NCBI GenBank assembly: GCA_017558425.1
Contig: JAFYVD010000024.1
Coordinates: forward strand, 1-15,199
Reading direction: 5' to 3'
From: Clostridia bacterium
Lineage (GTDB): Bacteria > Bacillota_A > Clostridia > RUG12999
DNA: 15,199 nucleotides
The position numbers and the translations under genes were made by a program. Shown here in pieces: positions 1 to 7,104 of this stretch. Numbering within the stretch: position 1 is the first letter of the stretch; every line of letters starts with the position of its first letter. The notes below the pieces were generated by a model. The model worked only from the letters and a program-made list of their open reading frames with translations. It was not told the DNA's origin and made no database searches.

Positions 1-635
1 AATCTATCGGCATAGCTTTTCAGCTCGGCAATGAGTTTTTCGCCTTCTGCAATTTCGTCCGAAACATCCTGACAGTTTAAAAATTTAACTCTGTCGGGAT
101 TATATTCGCCAAGAATTTTCTTGAATTCTGAGATGTTGTTATTTTCGCAACCCAATCCCAAAACCAGAACTCCTGCCGCGTTGGGGTGGTTGACCATACC
201 TTTTAAAATGAGCTGGGTGGTTTTATGGTCGCCGCCAAGCTGAGAACATCCGAAAGGATGGGGGAAATATTTCGCACCCGTTTTTTCAGCAAGAATCTGT
301 GCGGTTTTGTTGACGCAACCTACTGTGTTTACAATCCAGATTTCGTTACGGATACCCACTTCGCCGTTTTCTCTCTTGTACCCTTCGAAATACATATCGC
401 AGGGGATGGAAGCGATTCCGTAATCGGTGTAATTGTATGTATATTCAAGGTTGCCCGACAGGTTGGTTTTCACGTTGTGTGAATGAACATGGTCACCCTT
501 TTTGATATCTTGGGTAGCGTGACCGATGGGGGAACCGTATTTTATAATATTTTCGCCTTTTGAGATGTCACGGAGTGCATATTTATGTCCGTTTTCAATG
601 TTTACTTCAACATTGTCAAGCTTATTTATTATCAT
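1..635 (-). CDS. uxaA: Altronate dehydratase (UxaA family), C-terminus outside the window
   Basis: This is the N-terminal 211 residues of a UxaA/GarD-family sugar-acid dehydratase; the rest lies left of position 1. The family removes water from D-altronate to give 2-keto-3-deoxygluconate, in the cytoplasm, with a divalent metal. Residues 1-75 look like the small SAF domain (GHKYALRDISKGENIIKYG, then IGHATQDIKKGD). The catalytic part follows with GYKRENGEVGIRNE, NTVGCVNKTAQ and HPFGCSQLGGD, all typical of altronate and galactarate dehydratases. The ATG at 635 has a GAGG ribosome binding site about 8 bases upstream, inside the end of uxaB; the two genes overlap by 14 bases, which suggests coupled translation. 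Its place behind uxaB favours altronate over galactarate as the substrate. The family is certain; the exact substrate is inferred from context. Confidence 0.9.
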   Translation of the reverse strand, partial: MIINKLDNVEVNIENGHKYALRDISKGENIIKYGSPIGHATQDIKKGDHVHSHNVKTNLSGNLEYTYNYTDYGIASIPCDMYFEGYKRENGEVGIRNEIWIVNTVGCVNKTAQILAEKTGAKYFPHPFGCSQLGGDHKTTQLILKGMVNHPNAAGVLVLGLGCENNNISEFKKILGEYNPDRVKFLNCQDVSDEIAEGEKLIAELKSYADR

Positions 636-1887
636 ATTTTATAACCTCATCGTATAAAAAGCTCAAATCCTCGTCCCAGAAAGCTTTGTTTGCCAGAATC
701 TCGGCAACCGATTTTTCTCTCATAAATTTGATGATATTTTCATCATCGGTGGGTGTGCCTGTTTTGTAGAATTCAATCAGTTTGTAAAGAGAGAAAATAA
801 GGTTTTCGGGCATTTGGTTTTTTCTCTTGATATACTCGAGAAGCGAGGGGAGAACACGAACTTTGAATTTGCTGACCGAGTTTAAAGAAATTGACGCACA
901 AAGGTGACGGATATAGGGGTTTGAAAAACGTTCAAACACATTTTCCGCATAGTCAAGAAGTTCTTTTTCGGGAAGGTCAAGTGTGGGGATGATTTCATCA
1001 AACACGCATCTGTTTAAAAATGCACGCATATTTTCGTCGTTCATACAATCGCCAACAGTTTCAATTCCTTCCAGCATAGCATAAGGAATCATGGAAGTGT
1101 GCGCACCGTTTAAAATGCGAACCTTTCTTGTGCGGTACATTTCAAGATTGTCGGTGATGATAACATTAAGACCTGCTTTTTCGAAAGGAAGGTCGGAAAG
1201 TGCATTTTTGTCACCTTCAATTACCCACAGATGGAAAAATTCTGAGGTATTAAGCATTTTGTCATTTTCAAGACCTTCGAAAGTTTCGCCTTTCGGATAA
1301 CCTGTGTTGATTCTGTCAACAAGTGTGTTGCAGAACACGTTTTTCTCGTTAATCCAGGCGATAAAATCTTCGCCAAGGTTCCAGAGGTCGGCATACTGAA
1401 GGATGGTTTTCTTCAGGTTCTCACCGTTTTTGTCAATCAGCTCGCAGGGAAGGAATACAAATCCGTCAAGTCCCAGGCTGAATCTTTTGTAAAGAAGCTG
1501 ACAAACCTTTGCAGGGAAGGATGAGGGCGGAACATCATCCGCTTTGTCGCTGTCCACAAAGGCAATGCCCGATTCGGTGGTGTTGGAAAGCACAAATTTA
1601 AAATCGGGATTTTCTGCAAGTGCAAGATATTCGTCATAGTTGTCATAGGGTTTTATACATCTTGTGATGCAGGAAACCGCTGTGGTTTCCACACCTTCAC
1701 TGCCACGGATAATGTGAGTGTATTTGCAGCCCTGAGCGGAAAGTGTATCGCACATACCTTCTTTAATGGGCTGAACCACAACAACGCCAATGTCAGTGAG
1801 ACCGCTGTCGTTCATTTTCTGTATCATCCAATCGGCAAAACCGCGCAAAAATCCGCCTTCACCGAACTGTATAATTTTTTCTTTCAT
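622..1887 (-). CDS. uxaB: Tagaturonate reductase (altronate oxidoreductase)
   Basis: This 421-residue protein of the mannitol dehydrogenase family reduces D-tagaturonate to D-altronate with NADH in the galacturonate branch of hexuronate catabolism. The Rossmann start FGEGGFLRGF (residues 8-17), SNTTESGI (101-108) and the catalytic-lysine motif KVRILNGAHT (255-264) match UxaB rather than mannitol dehydrogenase. It is shorter than the roughly 480-residue E. coli enzyme. I chose the ATG at 1887 because AAAGGAGA sits just upstream; an in-frame TTG at 1911 would add eight residues but lacks such a site. It starts 27 bases after the esterase gene and overlaps uxaA by 14 bases, so it is the third gene of the leftward operon. 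Fructuronate reductase (UxuB, same family) is the alternative, made less likely by the adjoining UxaA-type dehydratase. Confidence 0.92.
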   Translation of the reverse strand: MKEKIIQFGEGGFLRGFADWMIQKMNDSGLTDIGVVVVQPIKEGMCDTLSAQGCKYTHIIRGSEGVETTAVSCITRCIKPYDNYDEYLALAENPDFKFVLSNTTESGIAFVDSDKADDVPPSSFPAKVCQLLYKRFSLGLDGFVFLPCELIDKNGENLKKTILQYADLWNLGEDFIAWINEKNVFCNTLVDRINTGYPKGETFEGLENDKMLNTSEFFHLWVIEGDKNALSDLPFEKAGLNVIITDNLEMYRTRKVRILNGAHTSMIPYAMLEGIETVGDCMNDENMRAFLNRCVFDEIIPTLDLPEKELLDYAENVFERFSNPYIRHLCASISLNSVSKFKVRVLPSLLEYIKRKNQMPENLIFSLYKLIEFYKTGTPTDDENIIKFMREKSVAEILANKAFWDEDLSFLYDEVIKYDNK

Positions 1888-1914
1888 AATTTTCTCCTTT
1901 TGTATATGCAAAAA

Positions 1915-2931
1915 TTAATCCATTAGTTCATTTATTACTTCCCAGGCAGGGTCAGCATAAAATCTGTGACCTTCGGGACCGGTTACAAGACGGCAATTGT
2001 CTTCGCAACCTGCTGCTTTAAATAAATCTTTTGCAATGGCAAATGTTTTCTGAACGCCTGCATCGGGGAAAATAGAGTCGATTTTGCCGTTTACAATGAC
2101 AAGCTTTCTGGGTGCTGCAAGACCTGCAATATCGCCCATATCAAAATAGTTTCCGATACCGGGAATATAGTTGCAGGGGCAATGCTTTAAGTCAACAATG
2201 GAATCCTTGTAGGTGCATACTGCACAGGAAGGAACACCGCAGTCAATTCGTTTGTCAATGCAGGTTGAATAGAATGTGGTGGTGCCACCGCCCGAGTTAC
2301 CCAGACAGATGAGCTTTTTGCCGCTGTACTCAGGAAAATACTTTTCTATAACATCAATAAGTCGCATAACGTCCCAGACTCTCTCGCCAATAGCACAACG
2401 TCCCAAAAGAAGTGTCGGCTGAGCTCTGCCCACACGCAGACAGGCGGGTGAACCGTCTTGGTCACAGCCGCTTTCGCCCATATATCTCTGTTCCATTGCA
2501 ATTGCAACATAACCCTCTTTGATTGCACGACGGGCAAAATCGCTGTCGCGGCTGGCAATATATTCTTCTTCACCTTCATATCGAGGCTCACCTATTGAGA
2601 TGTGCATACCCTTAGAATGTCCCTGAATACATATTACAACGCCTTTGATTTCGGTATTATCGGGGATGAGAGCATAACAGGGGGTGTAAAGACCAGGCTC
2701 TGTCTGGAATGAAAAACGGATTTTTTCGTAACCGTCAGGGTGCTCTTTTGATTCTATAAGAAAATCGTCATCGTCGCATTTCACCATTTTGTCAAGAGAC
2801 AGAAGGTCCCAAAGCTTATCGTAGGCTCTTTTCTGCCAATCGGAAAAATCTTCTTTCCCGTCGTATCTCATTGACGGTGTTATTGTTTCAAATATTTTAC
2901 TGATGTAATCAATGGATTTTATGTTTCTCAC
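1915..2931 (-). CDS. Alpha/beta-hydrolase, probable cytoplasmic carbohydrate esterase
   Basis: This 338-residue protein has the alpha/beta-hydrolase fold of the acetyl-xylan-esterase/dienelactone-hydrolase-like group. The nucleophile elbow is GNSGGG (Ser213). The acid is probably Asp285 in GKIDSIFPD, with Asp290 as the alternative, and His322 in GPEGHRFY completes the triad. CIQGHSKG (101-108) fits the oxyanion-hole region. There is no signal peptide, so it acts inside the cell, probably removing acetyl, methyl or other ester groups from imported oligosaccharides; this role is inferred from its position between a GH4 glycosidase and uxaB. The start is a GTG at 2931, with TAAGGAG eight bases upstream. 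The TAA in that site is the stop codon of the GH4 gene, so the genes are tightly coupled. It has about 15 cysteines, several clustered at residues 231-253. The fold is certain, the substrate unknown. Confidence 0.85.
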   Translation of the reverse strand: MRNIKSIDYISKIFETITPSMRYDGKEDFSDWQKRAYDKLWDLLSLDKMVKCDDDDFLIESKEHPDGYEKIRFSFQTEPGLYTPCYALIPDNTEIKGVVICIQGHSKGMHISIGEPRYEGEEEYIASRDSDFARRAIKEGYVAIAMEQRYMGESGCDQDGSPACLRVGRAQPTLLLGRCAIGERVWDVMRLIDVIEKYFPEYSGKKLICLGNSGGGTTTFYSTCIDKRIDCGVPSCAVCTYKDSIVDLKHCPCNYIPGIGNYFDMGDIAGLAAPRKLVIVNGKIDSIFPDAGVQKTFAIAKDLFKAAGCEDNCRLVTGPEGHRFYADPAWEVINELMD

Positions 2932-2943
2932 TATAATATCTCC

Positions 2944-4341
2944 TTAAAGCACACTTAAATCGTACATTGTCAGATATTCTTTTGTGTTTTCGCACATTTC
3001 TTTGAAGAGTTTTCTTGCATCGGAAAGTGAGCAGGTTACAAGCGGGTCGTTTGCAAAAGCATTGAAAATTGCTTCCACGTCTCTGTTTGCGATAGCTTCG
3101 CTGACAGCTTCCTGTTCTGCACAGATTCTTGATACCATTGAATAAATGGGCGCAGGAATTTCGCCCGCCACAACGGGAGTTACGGTTCCCGAACGGAATA
3201 CGGCATTTGATTCAACTACAGCACCCAGAGGCAGGTTGGGAATCTGACCACGGTTGGGAATGTTTACGTTTGTAACGAGTTCGCGCAGACCGAGGATTGC
3301 ACGAATCTGTTCAACGCCCTCTTCACCGGTCTGATTGATTTCGATTTTCTTAGCTCCGTTTCTGCGGTCTTCGCTTTCCTTGAGTCTGTCAACAAGGTCT
3401 TTCTTTCTCCATGAAACGGGAGTGAGCGCAAATCCCCAGAAATCAACTGTTTCGGGGTCTTTAAGATACCATTTGCCTTCGCAGAATTCTGCGAGGTGAC
3501 GGTCACCTGCTGCGGCAATTACGCCATAGCGTTTGAAAAGGTCGAATTTAACTCTCAGGTTGTTATGGAAGGGATTTTTAAGCCATTCTTCAGATGTGTC
3601 TTTGGCATATCCGCTTTCATAATATTTATCCACCATCTGTTTGTAGAGGGGATAAAGGTCCATATTTTTATATGTAGCCTGTGTCAGCCATGTGAAATGG
3701 TTAACTGCTACGGGGTTAACTTTGATATCCGATCTTTCAGCCTTAATACCCATAACTTCGTCAAGAGCTTCCACAAGGAAATTCTGTGTGCTGAAAACTT
3801 CGTGACAGCAACCAAAAGCTTTAATTTCGGGGAATGTTCTGTAAAGAGCTTTTGTACAAAGAGTCATGGGGTTTGTATAGCTGATAACCCACGCATCGGG
3901 ACAGTATTTTTTTACATATCCGGCAATTTCTTCGTACATGGGAATTGTTCTCATTGCACGCACTATGCCTCCGGGGCCGGAAGTGTCGCCAACAGACTGG
4001 TAAATGCCGTACTTTTCGGGAGTATGAACGTCCGATTCCATTTCGTCGAAAGTGCCCGGCATAATGGAAATGATAACAAAATCCGCACCGGTGAGTGCTT
4101 CCTCGGGAGTTTTTGAAGCATGATATGTCCAGTTGGATTTGGAATCTTCGAGCTCATTGTATTTGTTACCGATGATTTCATTGTGTTTTGCTGCTTCAAA
4201 GTCAATGTCGTAAAGATAAACATCGCCCGAGATGTCGTCTGCAGCTGCAAGGTCGCTCATAAACTTCCAAGCCCAACCTCTGGACCCTCCACCTACATAT
4301 GTAATTTTTATATTTTCTGCTTTGTTGTTATTAATTTTCAT
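2944..4341 (-). CDS. Glycoside hydrolase family 4, probable alpha-galacturonidase
   Basis: This 465-residue protein is a GH4 enzyme, a family that cleaves glycosides by a redox-elimination mechanism using NAD+ and usually Mn2+. The nucleotide-binding loop is YVGGGSRGW (residues 15-23). SYTNPMT lies at 154-160, the metal-site motif CHEV at 179-182, NHF at 214-216 and GDRHLAEF at 279-286. The four residues at the metal motif vary with substrate; CHEV is the form linked with alpha-galacturonidases such as LplD, whereas alpha-glucosidases and alpha-galactosidases usually have CHS-type motifs. This agrees with uxaB and uxaA downstream, which would consume the released galacturonate. The ATG has an excellent AAAGGAGG site. 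It is the first gene of the leftward operon. It has no signal peptide. The family is certain; the galacturonide specificity is probable. Confidence 0.92.
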   Translation of the reverse strand: MKINNNKAENIKITYVGGGSRGWAWKFMSDLAAADDISGDVYLYDIDFEAAKHNEIIGNKYNELEDSKSNWTYHASKTPEEALTGADFVIISIMPGTFDEMESDVHTPEKYGIYQSVGDTSGPGGIVRAMRTIPMYEEIAGYVKKYCPDAWVISYTNPMTLCTKALYRTFPEIKAFGCCHEVFSTQNFLVEALDEVMGIKAERSDIKVNPVAVNHFTWLTQATYKNMDLYPLYKQMVDKYYESGYAKDTSEEWLKNPFHNNLRVKFDLFKRYGVIAAAGDRHLAEFCEGKWYLKDPETVDFWGFALTPVSWRKKDLVDRLKESEDRRNGAKKIEINQTGEEGVEQIRAILGLRELVTNVNIPNRGQIPNLPLGAVVESNAVFRSGTVTPVVAGEIPAPIYSMVSRICAEQEAVSEAIANRDVEAIFNAFANDPLVTCSLSDARKLFKEMCENTKEYLTMYDLSVL

Positions 4342-4360
4342 TTTAACAACCTCCTTTTGA

Positions 4361-4410
4361 CTATATTATAAAATAAATTTCTTTTGTTTTCTATCAATAT
4401 CTTGATGAAA
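4361..4410 (-). promoter_or_regulatory. Putative promoter region of the leftward uronate operon
   Basis: On the minus strand a perfect TATAAT lies at 4370-4365, about 24 bases before the GH4 start codon. The best-placed -35 sequence is poor: TTGATA at 4397-4392 would give a 21-base spacer. A good -10 with a weak -35 is what a promoter dependent on an activator can look like, which would suit the AraC-type regulator of this locus; that link is inference. Confidence 0.45.
4393..4406. promoter_or_regulatory. Small inverted repeat in the divergent control region, possible operator
   Basis: ATCAA, four bases, then TTGAT form a perfect 5-bp inverted repeat. It lies where the -35 region of the leftward promoter should be and about 29 bases upstream of the rightward -35 box. 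Its position would allow one regulator to act on both operons. It is short, so chance is possible in A/T-rich DNA. Confidence 0.3.
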
Positions 4411-4434
4411 AAGGCAAAAAACACGAAAAAATGG

Positions 4435-4463
4435 TTGAAATGAGGGCGATGATATGATAAAAT
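4435..4463 (+). promoter_or_regulatory. Sigma-A-type promoter of the rightward operon
   Basis: TTGAAA at 4435-4440 and TAAAAT at 4458-4463 are separated by exactly 17 bases, and a TG at 4455-4456 one base before the -10 gives an extended -10. The predicted transcript would begin near 4470, just before the GGAGG ribosome binding site at 4482-4486 of the GH43 gene. Confidence 0.65.
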
Positions 4464-4494
4464 GAGGATAATCACTGATGTGGAGGCATAAAAA

Positions 4495-5397
4495 ATGATG
4501 ATTGAAAGCGGAATTTCACATATCAGAGACCCGTTTGTGCTGGTGGAAGAGGATGCTTTTTATTTGTACGGAAGCGATGTTACGCAGGGCGACTGGGACA
4601 AAATAGAGTGGTGCTGCTATAAAAACAGCGGTGACCTTTTTAGCGGAAACTGGCGGAAAATAGAAAAATTTGCCATTTTGCCCCAAAATGCAAAATCAGA
4701 TTTCTGGTCGCCTGAAGTACATAAATATGGCGAAAGTTATTATCTTTTCGCCACGTATCTTTCGAAAAATACGGGCAGACACGGTTGCACAATTTTAAAA
4801 TCCGAGTCTCCCGAAGGCCCTTTTGTTGAAATAACAAACGGGCAGATTACGCCGAAGGATATTGATGCCATTGACGGAACACTTTATGTTGATGAAAACG
4901 GAACGCCGTGGATGGTGTATGTTCACGAATGGACTTGCACCAATGATAAAATCGGAAGAATGTGTGCGGCAAGGCTATCCGAAGATTTAACGCATTTTGT
5001 ATCCGAGCCTACCGAGCTTTTTCGTGCGGATGAGCCGGTTTGGAAGCCCGGACAGGTGACGGACGGATGTTTTATGTATAAAACAAAAGAAGGGGAACTC
5101 CTGATGATGTGGTCAAACCTTGAATCTGAGGGAGAGGGTTTCGGATACTGCGTCGCTGTGGCAAAAAGTGAAAACGGGAAAATTGACGGCAGGTGGATTC
5201 ACGAGGACAAACCAATTTTTTCAAGACATATTACGGGCGGAGCTGACGGCGGACACGGTATGATTTTCGAAAACAGAGACGCTAAAAAATATATGGCGAT
5301 ACATTCGCCCAACCTTCCGGAACAAGGGGATTGCGAAAAAGCCTTTTTTGTTCCGGTGGAAGAGGAAAACGGAAAAATTATATGTGAGATAGGCTGA
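4495..5397 (+). CDS. GH43-like glycoside hydrolase (five-bladed propeller)
   Basis: This 300-residue protein has the motifs of GH43 arabinosidase/xylosidase enzymes. The catalytic base is Asp12 in RDPF. WSPEVH at 71-76, a pKa-setting Asp probably at 127 in DAIDGT, and DGGHGMIF at 251-258 are also present. At the place where many GH43 enzymes have the acid Glu (often EGP) it reads VTDGCF with Asp190. Similar TDG forms occur in part of the family, so activity is possible, but the acid needs testing. There is no signal peptide, so it should act on imported arabinose-, xylose- or galactose-decorated oligosaccharides. GGAGG lies eight bases before the start; a second ATG follows directly, so initiation could be one codon later. 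It is the first gene of the rightward operon. The family is quite certain, the substrate not. Confidence 0.85.
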   Translation: MMIESGISHIRDPFVLVEEDAFYLYGSDVTQGDWDKIEWCCYKNSGDLFSGNWRKIEKFAILPQNAKSDFWSPEVHKYGESYYLFATYLSKNTGRHGCTILKSESPEGPFVEITNGQITPKDIDAIDGTLYVDENGTPWMVYVHEWTCTNDKIGRMCAARLSEDLTHFVSEPTELFRADEPVWKPGQVTDGCFMYKTKEGELLMMWSNLESEGEGFGYCVAVAKSENGKIDGRWIHEDKPIFSRHITGGADGGHGMIFENRDAKKYMAIHSPNLPEQGDCEKAFFVPVEEENGKIICEIG

Positions 5398-5427
5398 GAT
5401 ACAGCCGGAAAGGATATAGGGATTACT

Positions 5428-6267
5428 ATGATAATAAAATCAGACTGGCATTTACATACCGCAAGTTCTTATGATGCGTCTTTGTCGCTCGAAGAAATTT
5501 CGGCAAAAACAAAAGAACTGGGAATTACAAGGTTTGGTATCACCGACCACGCTAATTTTAACGACCAAAAGTTTTTGGGTGATTTGGACAGCTCGGTGAA
5601 AAGTGTGAAAGAATTTCAGAAAACGCATCCCGAAGTTGTGCTTGGGGTTGAGCTTACGCCAATTGAAAAACCTGAATTTGACTATATTGCAAAAACGGGT
5701 ACAAGAGACGGATATGTTGCGCCCATTATGGACAAACCTTATGAAATTGAGCTTGCCCAGACAAAAGAGCAGCTTGTAAGCCGTGGAGTGAGGTATGCCA
5801 TTGGTGCGGCTCATTGGAGAGTTGATGTTCCGAATGGCAGAAGTCTGGAGCCGGATATGGATGCCATGATTAAAGAATGGTACCGTCAGCAGATGTGGCT
5901 TGCTCAGGATGAAAGGGTTACAATTCTCGGACATCCGTGGTATAACGGAAAAGCTATCTGGTATCAGGATTTTTCGGTTATTCCAAGGTCTATGAATCTT
6001 GATATTGCTTGTGCGCTTAAAGAAAATGGAAAATATGTTGAATGTAATCAGGGGAATATTTCAGATTCGCGGGCAAGTGAAAAGTTCAAAAAGCAGTATG
6101 TGGAATTTATGAGAGAGCTTTTTGAAATGGGAATACCGGTGACGTTTGGTTCCGATTCTCACAACAGTTACCAGACCGAAGGGGTGCTGGAAGCGGAAGA
6201 ACTTTTGAAATGGGCAGGATTTGCCGAAGGAGATATTGTCGAGATTGCTGAAAAAGATTTATGGTAA
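5428..6267 (+). CDS. PHP-domain metal-dependent hydrolase
   Basis: This 279-residue protein is a stand-alone PHP-domain enzyme. The full set of metal ligands can be read: His8 and His10 (DWHLHT), Asp40 and His41 (ITDHAN), Glu75 (VELTP), His129 (AAHWR), His169 (GHPW), and Asp243 and His245 (GSDSH). PHP proteins include histidinol phosphatase, nucleotide and oligoribonucleotide phosphatases and polymerase-linked domains; all hydrolyse phosphate esters with two or three metals. No histidine biosynthesis genes lie near, so a histidinol-phosphatase role is unlikely here. Lying 30 bases after the GH43 gene, it may act on a phosphorylated sugar or another phosphoester met during this pathway, but that is only inference. 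AGGG about eight bases before the ATG is a moderate ribosome binding site. The fold is certain, the substrate unknown. Confidence 0.85.
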   Translation: MIIKSDWHLHTASSYDASLSLEEISAKTKELGITRFGITDHANFNDQKFLGDLDSSVKSVKEFQKTHPEVVLGVELTPIEKPEFDYIAKTGTRDGYVAPIMDKPYEIELAQTKEQLVSRGVRYAIGAAHWRVDVPNGRSLEPDMDAMIKEWYRQQMWLAQDERVTILGHPWYNGKAIWYQDFSVIPRSMNLDIACALKENGKYVECNQGNISDSRASEKFKKQYVEFMRELFEMGIPVTFGSDSHNSYQTEGVLEAEELLKWAGFAEGDIVEIAEKDLW

Positions 6268-6284
6268 TCGGATGGTGACGAATT

Positions 6285-7094
6285 ATGGCTGTTTATTCTA
6301 ACGAAGAAATTGATTTTTTTAATCGCACCCAGCACACGCAACCATTTAAAATGAAACAGGCGCATTATCATGATAAGCACGAACTTTACTATCTTGAAAA
6401 AGGCACTACCAAATATTTTGTAAATGATGAAATTTTTATGGTTCAGGCGGGGGATATGGTGTTTGTTCCAAGTGGCTGTTTCCATAAAACCCACGGCGAA
6501 GGTTGGGAAGGTGCGGTACGGCTTCTGTTTGTGTTTGATGATGATTTTGCGGGCGAGCACTCGAAGGTGTATATTGATGAACTAAAAGAAAAAAAGCATA
6601 TCCGTTTTCCGGCGGATAAACTTTATAAACTGCAGGATGTTTTTGGTAAAATTGAAAAGGAAACCGAAAAAAAGCAGAAAGACTATGTCGAGATGCAAAA
6701 ACTTTATCTGCAGCAGATGCTCATACTCATTTCCCGATACAGACTAAAAGAAACAAAAGAGGATTACGGCGAAAATTATCGTATTATACAGGATGCGGTG
6801 CGTTATATCAGCACAAATGTGGAAGCTGATTTGAGTCTGGCGGTGTTGGCTGAGAAATATGCTATGAGTCCGGGATATTTTTCAAAGCAGTTTAAAAACT
6901 ATGTTGGAATAGCTCTTAGCGAATATATCAATATAGCAAGGGTTTCTGCAGCCGAAAAGCTGCTTGTGAAACCGGGTGCAAGTATTACCGAAGTGGCTCT
7001 TGAATGCGGATTTAATGACAGCAATTATTTTGCGGCTGTTTTTAAAAAGATAAAGGGGATAACCCCGAAAAAATATTCTATGATGAACGGATGA
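6285..7094 (+). CDS. AraC-family transcriptional regulator with cupin sensor domain
   Basis: This 269-residue protein has two parts. Residues 25-70 are a cupin-like sugar-sensing domain (HYHDKHELYYLEKG, then AGDMVFVPSGCFHKT). Residues 167-265 hold two helix-turn-helix motifs of the AraC/XylS type: LAVLAEKYAMSPGYFSKQFK, and ITEVALECGFNDSNYFAAVF followed by GITPKKY. Such proteins usually activate sugar-use operons when the inducer is bound. It lies inside the rightward operon, 17 bases after the PHP gene and 10 before the 813-residue gene, so it is probably autoregulated and may control both operons through 4342-4494. The ribosome binding site GGTGA is weak, which may keep its level low. The inducer is unknown; a uronate or a galacturonate-containing oligosaccharide is a reasonable guess. 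Confidence 0.92.
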   Translation: MAVYSNEEIDFFNRTQHTQPFKMKQAHYHDKHELYYLEKGTTKYFVNDEIFMVQAGDMVFVPSGCFHKTHGEGWEGAVRLLFVFDDDFAGEHSKVYIDELKEKKHIRFPADKLYKLQDVFGKIEKETEKKQKDYVEMQKLYLQQMLILISRYRLKETKEDYGENYRIIQDAVRYISTNVEADLSLAVLAEKYAMSPGYFSKQFKNYVGIALSEYINIARVSAAEKLLVKPGASITEVALECGFNDSNYFAAVFKKIKGITPKKYSMMNG

Positions 7095-7104
7095 GGAGAC
7101 AGAT

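Noticed and set aside
1888..1911. Longer uxaB starting with TTG at 1911
   Set aside because: The ATG at 1887 has a good ribosome binding site and begins directly before the conserved Rossmann motif; the extra eight residues do not match the family.
3496..4116. 206-codon open frame on the plus strand opposite the GH4 gene
   Set aside because: It lies wholly within a strongly supported gene on the other strand, has no ribosome binding site of note, and its translation resembles no protein family.
4441..4456. Possible catabolite-responsive element (CcpA site) between the -35 and -10 of the rightward promoter
   Set aside because: ATGAGGGCGATGATAT has about three mismatches to the cre consensus, including one in the conserved half-site. 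The position would be attractive, but the match is too weak to call.
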